NCBI RefSeq assembly: GCF_002958735.1
Contig: NZ_PPGH01000037.1
Coordinates: 682,001 to 746,000 of the forward strand
DNA: 64,000 nucleotides
Source of the DNA: Chromatium okenii
GTDB taxonomy: Bacteria > Pseudomonadota > Gammaproteobacteria > Chromatiales > Chromatiaceae
Direction: 5' to 3'
In this document: piece after piece, positions 51,256-60,588 of the stretch
How positions within the stretch are numbered: the first letter of the stretch is position 1
How the letters are laid out: each line of letters begins with the position of its first letter
Position numbers and translations under genes: made by a program
Notes under the pieces: model-generated
Database searches by the model: none
What the model saw: only the letters and a program-made list of their open reading frames with translations
What the model was told of the DNA's origin: nothing

Positions 51256-51352
51256 ACCATAGTTTCATCATGGCTTTTGCGTTGACGGTGTGAATATATC
51301 AAAGCTAGATTTGTACGATTTTGTATAGATTTTGTTAGATATTTAGTAGCGG
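51157..51352 (+). ncRNA. Candidate omega-RNA scaffold at the right end of IS607 copy 2
   Basis: Same reasoning as for copy 1. The non-coding 97 bases after tnpB differ from copy 1 at a single base (C/A near 51318). The guide would start after GTAGCGG with TGACATCCAATTGC, the flanking chromosomal sequence. The 5' limit is not known. Confidence 0.5.
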
Positions 51353-51698
51353 TGACATCCAATTGCTGCGTGAAATCGCCAACGATCCCAATGAATTTCT
51401 GGCACAACATGGCGGAGGAAGTCTTGATTTTACTGAAGAAAAAGATTTACAAAAACTGCAAAAACTTTACGACAGTTTGCAAATGCGCATTCTTGCCACT
51501 CTCGAAGCATTGGCGCAATTACGCACCACCAGCAATTACGAGCTGTATCAGCTCAGTTGCATGAACGCAGATTTTCTGGATGAAATTGCGGCGCAGCAAA
51601 TTGAAGATATTCAACAAGAGATTGCGATTTTAGAATTTGAAGCGCAGCAATTAGCTGAAGAGATTGAAGGATTGCAAGGCAGCCCAGTCGCTTTTTGA
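51353..51698 (+). CDS. Uncharacterised coiled-coil protein, 5' end displaced by the IS607 element
   Basis: The frame reads IQLLREIANDPNEFLAQHGG, LQKLQKLYDSLQMRILATLE and ADFLDEIAAQQIEDIQQEIA to EEIEGLQGSPVAF, highly charged and helical with heptad-like spacing. The only early start is TTG at 51363, without a Shine-Dalgarno. Since the element ends at 51352, the native beginning was probably lost or lies in front of the element, where I cannot identify it in a matching frame. I do not recognise the family. Confidence 0.5.
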
Positions 51699-51855
51699 AA
51701 TGTTTTAGCGCAATCGTTTGAGTTGGATTGATGATGCCAATTTGTGATCACAAGATTGAAATTTGGACGGCAGCGCGGCGGGCTAAACGCAATTGCTAGG
51801 AAAACCAACGGATCACACTTAATCTGTCTGCTTCTCAAATCTTCAGCTCGCCGCA

Positions 51856-53271
51856 ATGAATTCCGCAGCAACATCCACTCATCCCGCATTTTCCGCTGGC
51901 TTCCGCGCCAGCCTCACCAAAATCGCCGGTGACGGCTGCCTGTGCACTGATCCCGCGGATTGCTGGGCTTACGGTTACGACAACAGCCGCCGTCACGCGC
52001 TGCCGCAAGCGGTGATTTTCGCCACGGATGAAATGCAAATTGCTGCGCTGGTGCGACTGTGCGCAGAAACGGGAACGCCGTTGATTGCTCGCGGACGCGG
52101 CACAGGCACAACGGGCGCGACCGTGCCGGATCAAGGCGGCATCGTGCTGTCATTTGAGCGGATGACGCAGATTATTCGCCTCGCGCCCGCAGATCGGCTG
52201 GCAGTGGTACAACCCGGGGTGGTGAATGCGCAGTTGCAGCAAGCAATTGAACCGCTGGATTTTTCTGGCCACCCGATCCAACCAGTGCTGCAACCTGCAC
52301 CATCGGCGGTAATCTCGCCTACAACTCCGCTGGACCGCGAGCCGTGAAATACGGCACTCCCCGCGATAACACGCTGGGTTTGCGGGCAATTGATGGACGC
52401 GGCGAGGCTTTTCATACCGGCGTTCAAACCACGAAAGGCGTGGTTGGTTACGATTTAACGCGGCTGCTGATTGGTTCGGAAGGAACGCTGGCGCTGTTGA
52501 CCGAAGCGAAGTTGAAACTAACGCCACTGCCGGAAACCCGGCGCACCTTCGCGCCAGCTATGTCGATATTCACGCTGCCGCTGCCGCAGTGTCCGCAATC
52601 ATGGCGCAGCCAGTAACGCCCTGCGCGTTGAATTTATGGACGCAGCGGCACTGGCGACGGTGCGCCATTTCGCGCCACTTGACGTACCAAATGGCGTCGG
52701 CGCATTGCTAATGATTGAAGTAGACGGCGCTCATGCCTGCATTGACGCAGCGGTTGCTGCGGTGAGTGCGGCTGCGACCGTGACGGGATTGCGCGAACTG
52801 CGGCGAGCGGAATCGGCAGCGGAAGTCGCGGCGCTGTGGAAAATTCGTAAATCGTTATCACCGACGCTGCGGCACATTGCACCGAAGAAAATCAACGAAG
52901 ACGTGGTCGTTCCGGTGTCGCGGATGGGCGAATTTATCGACGGGCTGGAGCGGCTGGCGCACGAAACCGGCGTCCGCATTGTCAATTTCGGTCACGCTGG
53001 GAACGGCAACATTCACGTTAATCTATTGATTAATCCTGATAATACGACTGAAGTTGCGCAAGCCAGCGTGTGTTTGGACGCGATATTTACACTGGTGCTG
53101 CGGCTCGGCGGTACGCTGTCTGGTGAGCACGGCGTCGGTTTAGAAAAACGCGAATTCGTGGAGCGCGAACTTGATCCAGTGGCGCTGCGGTTAATGGCAG
53201 CAATTAAACTGGGTTTTGATCCCGCAAACATTTTGAATCCCGGTAAAGGCTTGCCGATACGCAGTGATTGA
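51856..53271 (+). CDS. FAD-linked oxidase (GlcD / D-lactate dehydrogenase type), frameshifted
   Basis: About 472 residues of the VAO/PCMH family. The N-terminal FAD-binding part has AYGYDNSRRHALPQAVIFAT, LIARGRGTGTTGATVPDQGG and VVQPGVVNAQLQQAI, then, after a shift near 52280, the GGNLAYNSAGPRAVKYGTPR and LTRLLIGSEGTLALLTEA segments. After another near 52570 comes the C-terminal substrate domain: VPVSRMGEFIDGLERL, NFGHAGNGNIHVNLLINPD and SGEHGVGLEKREFV. It probably oxidises glycolate or a D-2-hydroxy acid; the exact substrate cannot be told and glcE/glcF are not adjacent. Confidence 0.85.
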
Positions 53272-53370
53272 ATATCATTAATGGCAATTAAACACTGCGT
53301 CTAAAACTGACAACTTTTTTCAACCACGCAATCTTTGACAGTTTTAAGCGTCACGCTATTCGATTTAAAT

Positions 53371-54000
53371 TCACGTTTTATCAGGAAATTCGCATAGATC
53401 AGCAACTGGACATTGAGCACAATGTGGACGGCGAGCAACACAAATATAGCGTCCGTGCAGAATTAACCAATGATGCGCATCTTTTTGAAATTCAACAGGA
53501 ACCTGCTGCAATAATGCCTGTTCGACCGCCAGCGGTGTTTTCCCCGGCGCAAGACCGGTACGATTAGCAACCCGAAAAATATGCGTGTCCACCGCAATCG
53601 TCGGCTCGCCAAACGCCGTATTCAACATAACATTAGCGGTTTTGCGACCAACGCCGGGCAAGGCTTCCAGTGATTGACGATTGTTCGGTACTGCGCCATT
53701 GTGTTCGGCAATCAGCAGCGCACAAGTTTTGAGAATGTTACGCGCTTTAGTATTGAATAAACCGATGGTGCGAATATGCGCTTTCAATTGCTCTTCACCG
53801 AGCGCAAGTATTGCCGCAGGTGTATTCGCAATGACAAACAAACTGGTGGTGGCTTTATTCACACTTTTATCGGTTGCTTGCGCCGACAGCATCACCGCAA
53901 TGAGCAATTCAAATGGCGTTTGATAACTCAATTCAGTAATTGGCGCAGGATTTGCAGATTGTAAACGAAGAAAGAATTGCTGGCGTTGTTGTTCGTTCAT
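53371..54000 (-). CDS. nth: Endonuclease III
   Basis: This is the base-excision repair glycosylase/AP lyase for oxidised pyrimidines. The 209-residue protein starts MNEQQRQQFFLRLQSANPAP at ATG 54000, in line with E. coli Nth. It has SAQATDKSVNKATTSLF, the HhH motif LPGVGRKTANVML with the catalytic lysine, AVDTHIFRVANR with the catalytic aspartate, and the iron-sulfur cluster CVARRPHCAQCPVADLC (C-x6-C-x2-C-x5-C). Frame intact. Confidence 0.97.
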   Translation of the reverse strand: MNEQQRQQFFLRLQSANPAPITELSYQTPFELLIAVMLSAQATDKSVNKATTSLFVIANTPAAILALGEEQLKAHIRTIGLFNTKARNILKTCALLIAEHNGAVPNNRQSLEALPGVGRKTANVMLNTAFGEPTIAVDTHIFRVANRTGLAPGKTPLAVEQALLQQVPVEFQKDAHHWLILHGRYICVARRPHCAQCPVADLCEFPDKT

Positions 54001-54104
54001 TATAAAAATCCACTGTTGATTGGTATTGCGATGACGACGCTTGCGGTGCATGATTAAATCATGCCGTGATGTTTCCGCCCAGCTTTAGAGGTTTATAACC
54101 TGCA

Positions 54105-54905
54105 ATGGTTCATTTGCACTCGTATTCTTGGTTAATTCTGGTATTTTTAATTATTCCGGCGCTGGGCTGGAGCGCACCTGATGCGCCTCTCGTGGCAATG
54201 ACAACGCCTGATCCTGCGGAATCTGCGCCGCCTACTGAAGCAATTCCGCCACCAATTAAACCGGCATTACCCACGCCACCGAATTGTCCGCGTCCCAGCC
54301 GTGCTCAAATCATGGCAATGATTCCCGCAGTGGCGAATCATTACGGCGTAGAAGAAGCACTTATTCGCGCAGTGATTACTGCTGAATCCAATTTTAATGC
54401 ACACGCAGTATCTCCGGCAGGTGCAGTTGGATTGATGCAGTTAATGCCCCCAACTGCCAATGATTATGGCGTGTCATCAGTCGATAAACTATTTGATCCA
54501 TTGACTAATCTTCGCACTGGAACACGCCATTTGAAACGCCTATTAAACAAATATAAAAACGATTACGGACGAGCTATTATGGCTTATAACGCTGGCGAAG
54601 GTGTTGTTGATCGCACCAATAGCCAAGTCACTTATCGGGAAACATTGAATTATACCGAGGCAGTTATTAGTAACTATCAGCGTCAAGGCGGTACAGCACC
54701 CACCCAAACCGCATTAACGCAGGTGCAAACTTTGCGCGAAGTTAAAAATCCGAAACAAGCGCGGCGTTTACTCAAAAAATATCTTGATTTGTCACTGCTA
54801 TCACTGAATGTTGAGCCAACGCTGAATACACGTTATTTAAATCCAGCATTACATGATGCTGATCCAACGGGTAAACCCATGTTTGAGTTAAATGCTCGCG
54901 ATTAA
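54105..54905 (+). CDS. Lytic transglycosylase (SLT domain)
   Basis: The 266-residue protein has a signal sequence (WLILVFLIIPALGWSA), a proline-rich linker (about 30-65) and an SLT domain: HYGVEEALIRAVITAESNFN with the catalytic glutamate, SPAGAVGLMQLMPPTANDYG, DPLTNLRTGTRHLKRLLNKY and AIMAYNAGEGVVDR. It cleaves the MurNAc-GlcNAc bond in the periplasm to form anhydro ends. No lipobox is seen, so it is probably soluble periplasmic. The C-terminal 60 residues are basic and unassigned. Confidence 0.93.
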   Translation: MVHLHSYSWLILVFLIIPALGWSAPDAPLVAMTTPDPAESAPPTEAIPPPIKPALPTPPNCPRPSRAQIMAMIPAVANHYGVEEALIRAVITAESNFNAHAVSPAGAVGLMQLMPPTANDYGVSSVDKLFDPLTNLRTGTRHLKRLLNKYKNDYGRAIMAYNAGEGVVDRTNSQVTYRETLNYTEAVISNYQRQGGTAPTQTALTQVQTLREVKNPKQARRLLKKYLDLSLLSLNVEPTLNTRYLNPALHDADPTGKPMFELNARD

Positions 54906-54954
54906 CTAAACCTTTCAATTCAACATTATTTTCACTATTGAGGGTTTTAGCACA

Positions 54955-55401
54955 ATGAATCAGACAATTAAAAAATTGCGCGAACTGGCACAAGAAAGCG
55001 TGATGAGTATTCAGGATTCTGAATCAAAAGAACAACGCAACATTGCCTTACGTGCTAAATTTGCCGCACCGTTATTGCGAGCATTTACCGATGTAGAACG
55101 TGAATTCGTGCGGGTCGCTGTTTTGCGGCAAATTTGGCCAAGTGATTTCGACCAGCGTGATGATCGTGTTGCTGGCTTATTGGTTGCTAAATTGGGTCCA
55201 GAAACCGCACCCTATGGATTAAAAATAGCCATGCCCAACGGGTTTTTAAGTTTTGAAGTGACGTTGCAAATTGATGAATTGCCGGTTTTTCGGTGTATTC
55301 GTGATACTGCTGGACAACGTCCTTTATCAATGGATTTTCCAAACGGCGAACATTGGCTTGAATACTTTTATAAAATCATCGCAGATGTTATTGAACTCTA
55401 A
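54955..55401 (+). CDS. Uncharacterised 148-residue protein
   Basis: The cytoplasmic-type protein starts MNQTIKKLRELAQESVMSIQ and contains REFVRVAVLRQIWPSDFDQR, PNGFLSFEVTLQIDELPVFR and HWLEYFYKIIADVIEL. It has no signal peptide, membrane helix or motif that I recognise. It lies alone between the transglycosylase and leuS on the same strand. Base use resembles its neighbours, so it is probably native. Confidence 0.7.
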   Translation: MNQTIKKLRELAQESVMSIQDSESKEQRNIALRAKFAAPLLRAFTDVEREFVRVAVLRQIWPSDFDQRDDRVAGLLVAKLGPETAPYGLKIAMPNGFLSFEVTLQIDELPVFRCIRDTAGQRPLSMDFPNGEHWLEYFYKIIADVIEL

Positions 55402-55494
55402 ACTGTATGCTCTTTAACAATTGCGCAGGGTAACGACGGCATCCTTGTTGACGCAATTCATTATCACTTCCGTCTTTCAATTCAGACCATTCTC

Positions 55495-58059
55495 ATGCTG
55501 ACCGATTACGATCCACGCACCATCGAAGCCGCTGCCCAAACCTATTGGGAAGAGCAACAGTCATTCAAAGCTATTGAAGACCCAGCCCGCGAAAAGTTTT
55601 ATTGTTTAGCCATGTTTCCGTATCCATCTGGGCGGTTGCACATGGGACATGTGCGCAATTATACCATTGGCGATGTCATTGCACGTTATCAGCGAATGCT
55701 CGGTAAAAATGTTTTACAACCAATGGGTTGGGATGCGTTTGGGCTGCCAGCAGAAAACGCCGCTATTGCACATGGTATTCCGCCATCGCAATGGACACGC
55801 GCCAACATTGCGTATATGAAAAATCAACTTAAATCACTCGGTTTTGGTTATGATTGGGAGCGTGAATTAGCCACTTGCGATCCTGATTATTACCGCTGGG
55901 AACAATGGTTATTTACGCGGTTAATTGAGAAGGGATTAGCCTATCGCGCCAAAGCAATTGTCAATTGGGATCCAATTGATCAAACGGTTTTAGCGAATGA
56001 ACAAGTCATTGATGGACGTGGCTGGCGCTCCGGCGCGTTGGTGGAAAAGCGTGAAATCGTGCAATGGTCGGTGAGGATCACTGATTATGCTCAGGAATTG
56101 CTCGACGCACTCGACGGACTCGACGGTTGGCCGGAGCGGGTGCGCATCATGCAGCGCAATTGGATTGGGCGCTCCGAAGGTGTGCACATGGATTTTAGCA
56201 TCGCTAACACTACGGAAACATTGGGAATTTACACCACGCGCCCCGATACGCTGATGGGCGTGACCTACGTTGCCGTGGCTGCCGAACATCCGCTGGCGCA
56301 GCGAGCAGCGGCGAACAATCCCGCGATTACCGCATTTGTGGAAAGTTGTCGGCAAGGCGGCACCTCGGAGGCGGAAATCGAGACGATGGAAAAGCGCGGT
56401 CATCCGCTCGGTCTCGACGCGATTCATCCAATTACTGGCGCACAAGTGCCTATTTTTGCTGCCAATTTTGTGTTGATGGGTTACGGCACGGGCGCAGTGA
56501 TGGCCGTACCTGCGCACGATCAACGCGATTGGGAATTTGCTGAACGCTACGGAATTCCGAAACAAGCAGTGATTCATTCTATTGATGGCAGTCCGTGCGG
56601 AATTGAAACTGCTGCGTTTACTGAAAAAGGGGTGTTATTTAATTCCGCACCATTTGATGGTCTTACTTCGGCGCAGGCTTTTGATGCGATTGCGAATTGG
56701 TTAACTGAACATGGACGTGGACAAAAAACCGTTAATTTTCGTTTGCGTGATTGGGGCGTATCGCGTCAACGTTATTGGGGTTGTCCAATTCCAATGGTGC
56801 GCGATGCAAATGGCGAAGTACGAGCGGAAACCGAATTACCAGTGCAATTGCCTGAAGATGTAATTGTTGACGGCGCAGGATCGCCATTAAAACGAATGCC
56901 CGCATTCTTTGAATTACCCAATGGCGCAACCCGCGAAACCGATACGTTTGATACGTTTTTTGAATCCAGTTGGTATTATGCCCGCTATTGTTCATCTGAT
57001 TGTAATACGGCAATGCTGGATGAACGGGCGAATTATTGGTTGCCGGTTGATCAATATGTTGGCGGGATTGAACATGCAGTTTTGCATCTATTATATGCGC
57101 GGTTTTTTCATAAATTGATGCGTGATGAAGGTTTGGTGCATTGCGATGAACCATTTCAAAAATTACTCACGCAGGGCATGGTCGTTGCGGAAACTTGGTT
57201 CCGCGAAGATAGCGATGGACGCAAACAGTGGTTTAATCCGGCAGAAGTGATGGTGGAACGCGATGAAAAAGGGCGATTAATTCGCGCAGTGCTCGCTGCT
57301 GATAGTCAACCAGTTCATTTTGGTGGCATCGAAAAGATGTCGAAATCAAAAAACAATGGCGTTGATCCGCAATATCTCACTGAACGTTATGGCGCAGATA
57401 CGGTGCGATTGTATACGATGTTCACTTCGCCACCGGATCAATCATTAGAATGGAATGACGAAGGTGTTGAGGGCGCATTTCGTTTTATCAAACGATTGTG
57501 GGCGCTGGCAATGAATGAAGCCGAAGCAATTCAAGCGGCAGATTCAACATTGAATCTTTCTGCATTAAGCGATGCAGAACAAAACGCTCGCCGCGAATTG
57601 CACACGGCATTAAAAAAGGCGTTGTTTGATTATGAGCGCCAGCAATTTAACACGGTGGTTTCGGGCTGCATGACGATGGTGAATGTGTTGTATAAATTGG
57701 AAGCATCACCACTGCGAGCAGCATTGTTGCGCGAAGGCATTGGAATGGTGCTGCGTTTATTGGCTCCCATTGCGCCACATGTCACGCATTATTTGTGGCG
57801 TGAATTGAATTTTGGTGTGGATATTTTGAATGCGCCATTGCTGCAAGTAGATGATGCTGCATTGAAACAAGACAGCATTGATTATGTGATTCAGGTCAAT
57901 GGCAAGATGCGCGGCAGTATACGCATGGCGGTGAATGCCGAACGCGAGCACATTGAAGCAGCAGTGCTGGCTTGTGAAGTGGTGCAAAAATTCATTGGCA
58001 ATAACCCGGTGCGCAAGGTGATTGTCGTGCCGGGCAAATTGGTTAATGTCGTTGCGTGA
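55495..58059 (+). CDS. leuS: Leucyl-tRNA synthetase
   Basis: This is a class I aminoacyl-tRNA synthetase of 854 residues (E. coli 860), undamaged. Visible are the HIGH motif as [18 protein letters not shown], the CP1 editing domain with [27 protein letters not shown] and [19 protein letters not shown], the KMSKS loop ([15 protein letters not shown]) and the anticodon and C-terminal domains ending [20 protein letters not shown]. The stop codon overlaps the start of lptE. Its intactness over 2.5 kb contrasts with frameshifted genes nearby. Confidence 0.98.
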   Translation: MLTDYDPRTIEAAAQTYWEEQQSFKAIEDPAREKFYCLAMFPYPSGRLHMGHVRNYTIGDVIARYQRMLGKNVLQPMGWDAFGLPAENAAIAHGIPPSQWTRANIAYMKNQLKSLGFGYDWERELATCDPDYYRWEQWLFTRLIEKGLAYRAKAIVNWDPIDQTVLANEQVIDGRGWRSGALVEKREIVQWSVRITDYAQELLDALDGLDGWPERVRIMQRNWIGRSEGVHMDFSIANTTETLGIYTTRPDTLMGVTYVAVAAEHPLAQRAAANNPAITAFVESCRQGGTSEAEIETMEKRGHPLGLDAIHPITGAQVPIFAANFVLMGYGTGAVMAVPAHDQRDWEFAERYGIPKQAVIHSIDGSPCGIETAAFTEKGVLFNSAPFDGLTSAQAFDAIANWLTEHGRGQKTVNFRLRDWGVSRQRYWGCPIPMVRDANGEVRAETELPVQLPEDVIVDGAGSPLKRMPAFFELPNGATRETDTFDTFFESSWYYARYCSSDCNTAMLDERANYWLPVDQYVGGIEHAVLHLLYARFFHKLMRDEGLVHCDEPFQKLLTQGMVVAETWFREDSDGRKQWFNPAEVMVERDEKGRLIRAVLAADSQPVHFGGIEKMSKSKNNGVDPQYLTERYGADTVRLYTMFTSPPDQSLEWNDEGVEGAFRFIKRLWALAMNEAEAIQAADSTLNLSALSDAEQNARRELHTALKKALFDYERQQFNTVVSGCMTMVNVLYKLEASPLRAALLREGIGMVLRLLAPIAPHVTHYLWRELNFGVDILNAPLLQVDDAALKQDSIDYVIQVNGKMRGSIRMAVNAEREHIEAAVLACEVVQKFIGNNPVRKVIVVPGKLVNVVA

Positions 58060-58622
58060 TGAATAATTGGCTATTGATAAATCCCCCCAACCCTCCTTTG
58101 CTAAAGGGGGGCTTTTTTCTCTCCCCTTTGAAAAATTGGGGGCAAGGATTTCTCATCTTATTCACGTTTGCACTATTCACCGGCTGCGGTTTTCATTTGC
58201 GCGGGCGAATTGAAATTCCGGTGTCACTTAATCCGTTATTTATTCAAGCGCCAGTCGGTTCACCAGTACGACGGGCAATTGAAGATTTATTAACCGGCAG
58301 CGCCATTCATCTCACAACTACTCCTGCTGCGGCGAAATTAACGTTGCGGATTTTGTCGGAAATGCGCTCATCACGGGTTGCCGCAGTGGATGCCAATGGC
58401 AAAACGCTGGCGTTTGAATTGCATTCGGTGGTGCATTTCGATGCTATTGCGCCAGATGGAACGCAGAAAGTGCCGCCACAAACACTAGATTTAACCCGTA
58501 ATTTTGATAATCCAGAGGTTGAAGTGCTTGGTAAAAAACTAGAAGAAGAGCTGATTTATCAAGACTTTGCAACTGATACTGCTGACCGTATTCTAATGCG
58601 CTTACGCGCCGTGTTGATTTAA
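58059..58622 (+). CDS. lptE: LPS-assembly lipoprotein LptE, with a repeat inserted in its leader
   Basis: LptE is the outer-membrane lipoprotein plug of LptD. The mature part starts at the lipobox in FALFTGCGFHLRGRIEIPVS and includes PLFIQAPVGSPVRRAIEDLL and NPEVEVLGKKLEEELIYQD. The leader before it is odd: NWLLINPPNPPLLKGGFFLS is the translation of a C-run/G-run repeat, followed by LKNWGQGFLILFTFALF as the real hydrophobic stretch. The start is ATG 58059 (overlapping the leuS stop) or GTG 58056. A TTG at about 58127 would yield a normal-sized signal peptide. Confidence 0.88.
   Translation: MNNWLLINPPNPPLLKGGFFLSPLKNWGQGFLILFTFALFTGCGFHLRGRIEIPVSLNPLFIQAPVGSPVRRAIEDLLTGSAIHLTTTPAAAKLTLRILSEMRSSRVAAVDANGKTLAFELHSVVHFDAIAPDGTQKVPPQTLDLTRNFDNPEVEVLGKKLEEELIYQDFATDTADRILMRLRAVLI
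58080..58140. repeat. C-run/G-run palindromic repeat within the lptE leader
   Basis: CCCCCCAACCCTCCTTTGCT and AAAGGGGGGC form one palindrome, followed by a second, imperfect one (CTCCCCTTTGAAAAATTGGGGG). Same family as 1030-1141. It lies in frame within the coding sequence of lptE or between leuS and a later lptE start. Confidence 0.85.
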
Positions 58623-58625
58623 CTC

Positions 58626-59641
58626 ATGCAACTGCGTTTTAACCAATTGAATAGCCAACTCAATCGCAATCTCGCGCCGGTTTATCTGCTGTGCGGCGAT
58701 GAGCCGTATCAACTCGGCGAGGCAGCGCGGTTGGTGCGTAAACGGGCGCAGCGTGAAGGTTTTACTGAACGCGAAGTGCTTGATGTTGAAACTCATTTTG
58801 ACTGGAATTTGCTGGCTGCATCCGCCGAGGCGATGTCGCTGTTTGCAACCCGCAAATTGATTGAATTGCGCATCAATAATGGGAAACTCGGTAAAGATGG
58901 CAGCGCGGCGCTGCGGGCGTATTGCACGCAACCCTGCGCCGATAACCTGTTGTTAATCCTCGCACCGGGATTGGAATGGAAGGATTTGCAAGCGCAGTGG
59001 GTCAAGCGTGATGCGCTCGGCGCAGTGGTGCAAGTGTGGCCATTGAAGGAAAAGGAGCTGGAGCCTTGGGTCAATCAGCGGCTGGAAACTGCGGGATTTC
59101 AACCCGAGCCGGGCGTGGCGCGCTGCTGGCAGAACGCGCTGAAGGCAATCTGCTGGCGGCAGTGCAGGAAATCGAAAAATTGCGGCTGCTGCACCGCCCC
59201 GGTGCGCTGAAACTCGATGATTTGCTAGGCAATTTAGCCGATAGCGCCCGCTTTGATGTGTACGCATTGACCACTGCGGCGTTGGCGGGCGAACGGGCGC
59301 GAGTGCAGCGCATCGTGTTTGGGCTGCGTGATGAAGGCACCTCTGAAGTGCTGGTGTTATGGGTGCTGGCGCGGGAGTTGCGGATGTTGGCAGAAGCAGC
59401 GGGAGTGCTGGCGCGGCGTGGGTCATTGGAAACCGTGTTAACGACGCATCGGGTTCCGCGTCCGCGTCAGGAGGGAATTGTGAAAGCGTTGCAAAAACTG
59501 TCGCCCGGCTATCTGCAACGAATGCTGCAACAGTGTTTACAGATTGATTTGGCGATCAAAGGACGAGCACCCGGCGATCCGTGGCTACAACTGGCACGGC
59601 TCGCCGATGCGCTCACGACCGCAGTCGTTCGGCAACGTTAG
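58626..59641 (+). CDS. holA: DNA polymerase III delta subunit (HolA), one frameshift
   Basis: HolA is the clamp-loader subunit that opens the beta clamp. The reading starts MQLRFNQLNSQLNRNLAPVY and LLCGDEPYQLGEAARLVRKR, with ETHFDWNLLAASAEAMSLFA and LELRINNGKLGKD-like core sequence. After a lost G near 59120 it continues as LLAERAEGNLLAAVQEIEKL, VLVLWVLARELRMLAEAAG and RRMLQ-type C-terminal helices. Size is about 339 residues, as expected. leuS-lptE-holA is the standard gammaproteobacterial order. Its stop codon overlaps the stop of the convergent OmpA-type gene. Confidence 0.92.
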
Positions 59642-60334
59642 CCTTGATTAGCATCAGTAATCGGCACGATGGTGATGTCCACGCGACGATTGAGTCGCCG
59701 TCCAGATTCGCTGGCATTGCTGGCAATGGGTTGATCTTTACCGAATCCGGCGGAGGTGAGACGACCGGATGCTACACCAGCGCGGCTCAAATACTGCTCA
59801 ACCGAACCAGCGCGGCGTTCCGATAGCGTTTGGTTAGGTTGCCGAGCCGGTGCTATCGGTATGACCGGCAATTGCCAGCGCAGTTTTGCCGTATTTATTC
59901 ACGATGGCAGCAATTTTATCCATCGTGCTGTAAAAGCCGGGTTTAATGCGATCCGAATCTACTTCAAACGTAGTTTCGCCGGTCATTCCCACTAGCAATT
60001 CATCATTCGGCAATTTCTGCACGCGAATCATGCCACTGGCAATTTCATCGGCGAGCACCTTTTCAAAATCCTGCCGTTGCTTTTCCATATACGCGCCAAC
60101 CGCAGTGCCAGCCAATGCGCCACCAATCGCCCCAATCAACGCGCCGCGTCCAGCATTGGCACTTTTAGAACCAATGAGCGCCCCGGCTGCCGCACCGATG
60201 ACCGTACCCATCACCGCACCTTGTCCGGTATCGGACATGCCGCTGCCGCCAGAAGTCCCCGTCGTAGCGCAGCCGGAAAGCACCACAGCAACGGTCGTCA
60301 GCATCACGATACTTTTTGCAAAAACTCGTTTCAT
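59638..60334 (-). CDS. OmpA-family lipoprotein with glycine zipper (YiaD-like), one frameshift
   Basis: The start at ATG 60334 has GGAG six bases upstream. The protein has a lipoprotein signal (KSIVMLTTVAVVLSGCATTG), a glycine-zipper segment with small-residue repeats (GAVMGTVIGAAAGALIG, GALIGAIGGALAGTAVGAY) and an OmpA-like peptidoglycan-binding domain: IAGHTDSTGSA, then after a shift near 59845 NQTLSERRAGSVEQYLSRAG, VASGRLTSAGFGKDQPIA and NRRVDITIVP. It should tie the outer membrane to peptidoglycan. Size is about 231 residues. Confidence 0.88.
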
Positions 60335-60540
60335 TTCAAACTCCAATTATTATTGACATCTACGAAACATCATAAACAGATCAATGAAGATTGGATAGTG
60401 TCCAGCGCAATAGAGCTGCATCGTTTTAACGTTGATGCTTGTCTGCAACACTCGCCACCGCATTCTAGTGTTGTCAGCATCGTTTGGATTGACAGTTTCA
60501 ATTCAATTCACTGTGACTGCGACACCAGTATGATTGCATA

Positions 60541-60568
60541 AAAAAACCCGCCAAAAGACGGGTTTTTT
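60541..60568 (-). terminator. Rho-independent terminator after amtB
   Basis: AAAAAACCCG (60541-60550) pairs with CGGGTTTTTT (60559-60568) across CCAAAAGA. On the minus strand this gives a GC stem followed by a U run just beyond the amtB stop. The rest of the 254-base gap to the OmpA-type gene shows nothing else. Confidence 0.85.
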
Positions 60569-60588
60569 GTTAAGCGAACATTACATTC

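Larger units (their letters stand above)
49468..51352 (+). mobile_element. IS607-type element, copy 2: complete
   Basis: This 1.9-kb element carries an intact serine recombinase and tnpB in the same direction and overlapping. The ends match copy 1: left GTAAGTAACAGCTTGC, right GATATTTAGTAGC, each bordered by GG, with no target duplication. It sits at the 3' end of comF and right before a reading frame (51353-51698) that lacks a clear start. It could provide recombinase to move copy 1. Confidence 0.9.
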
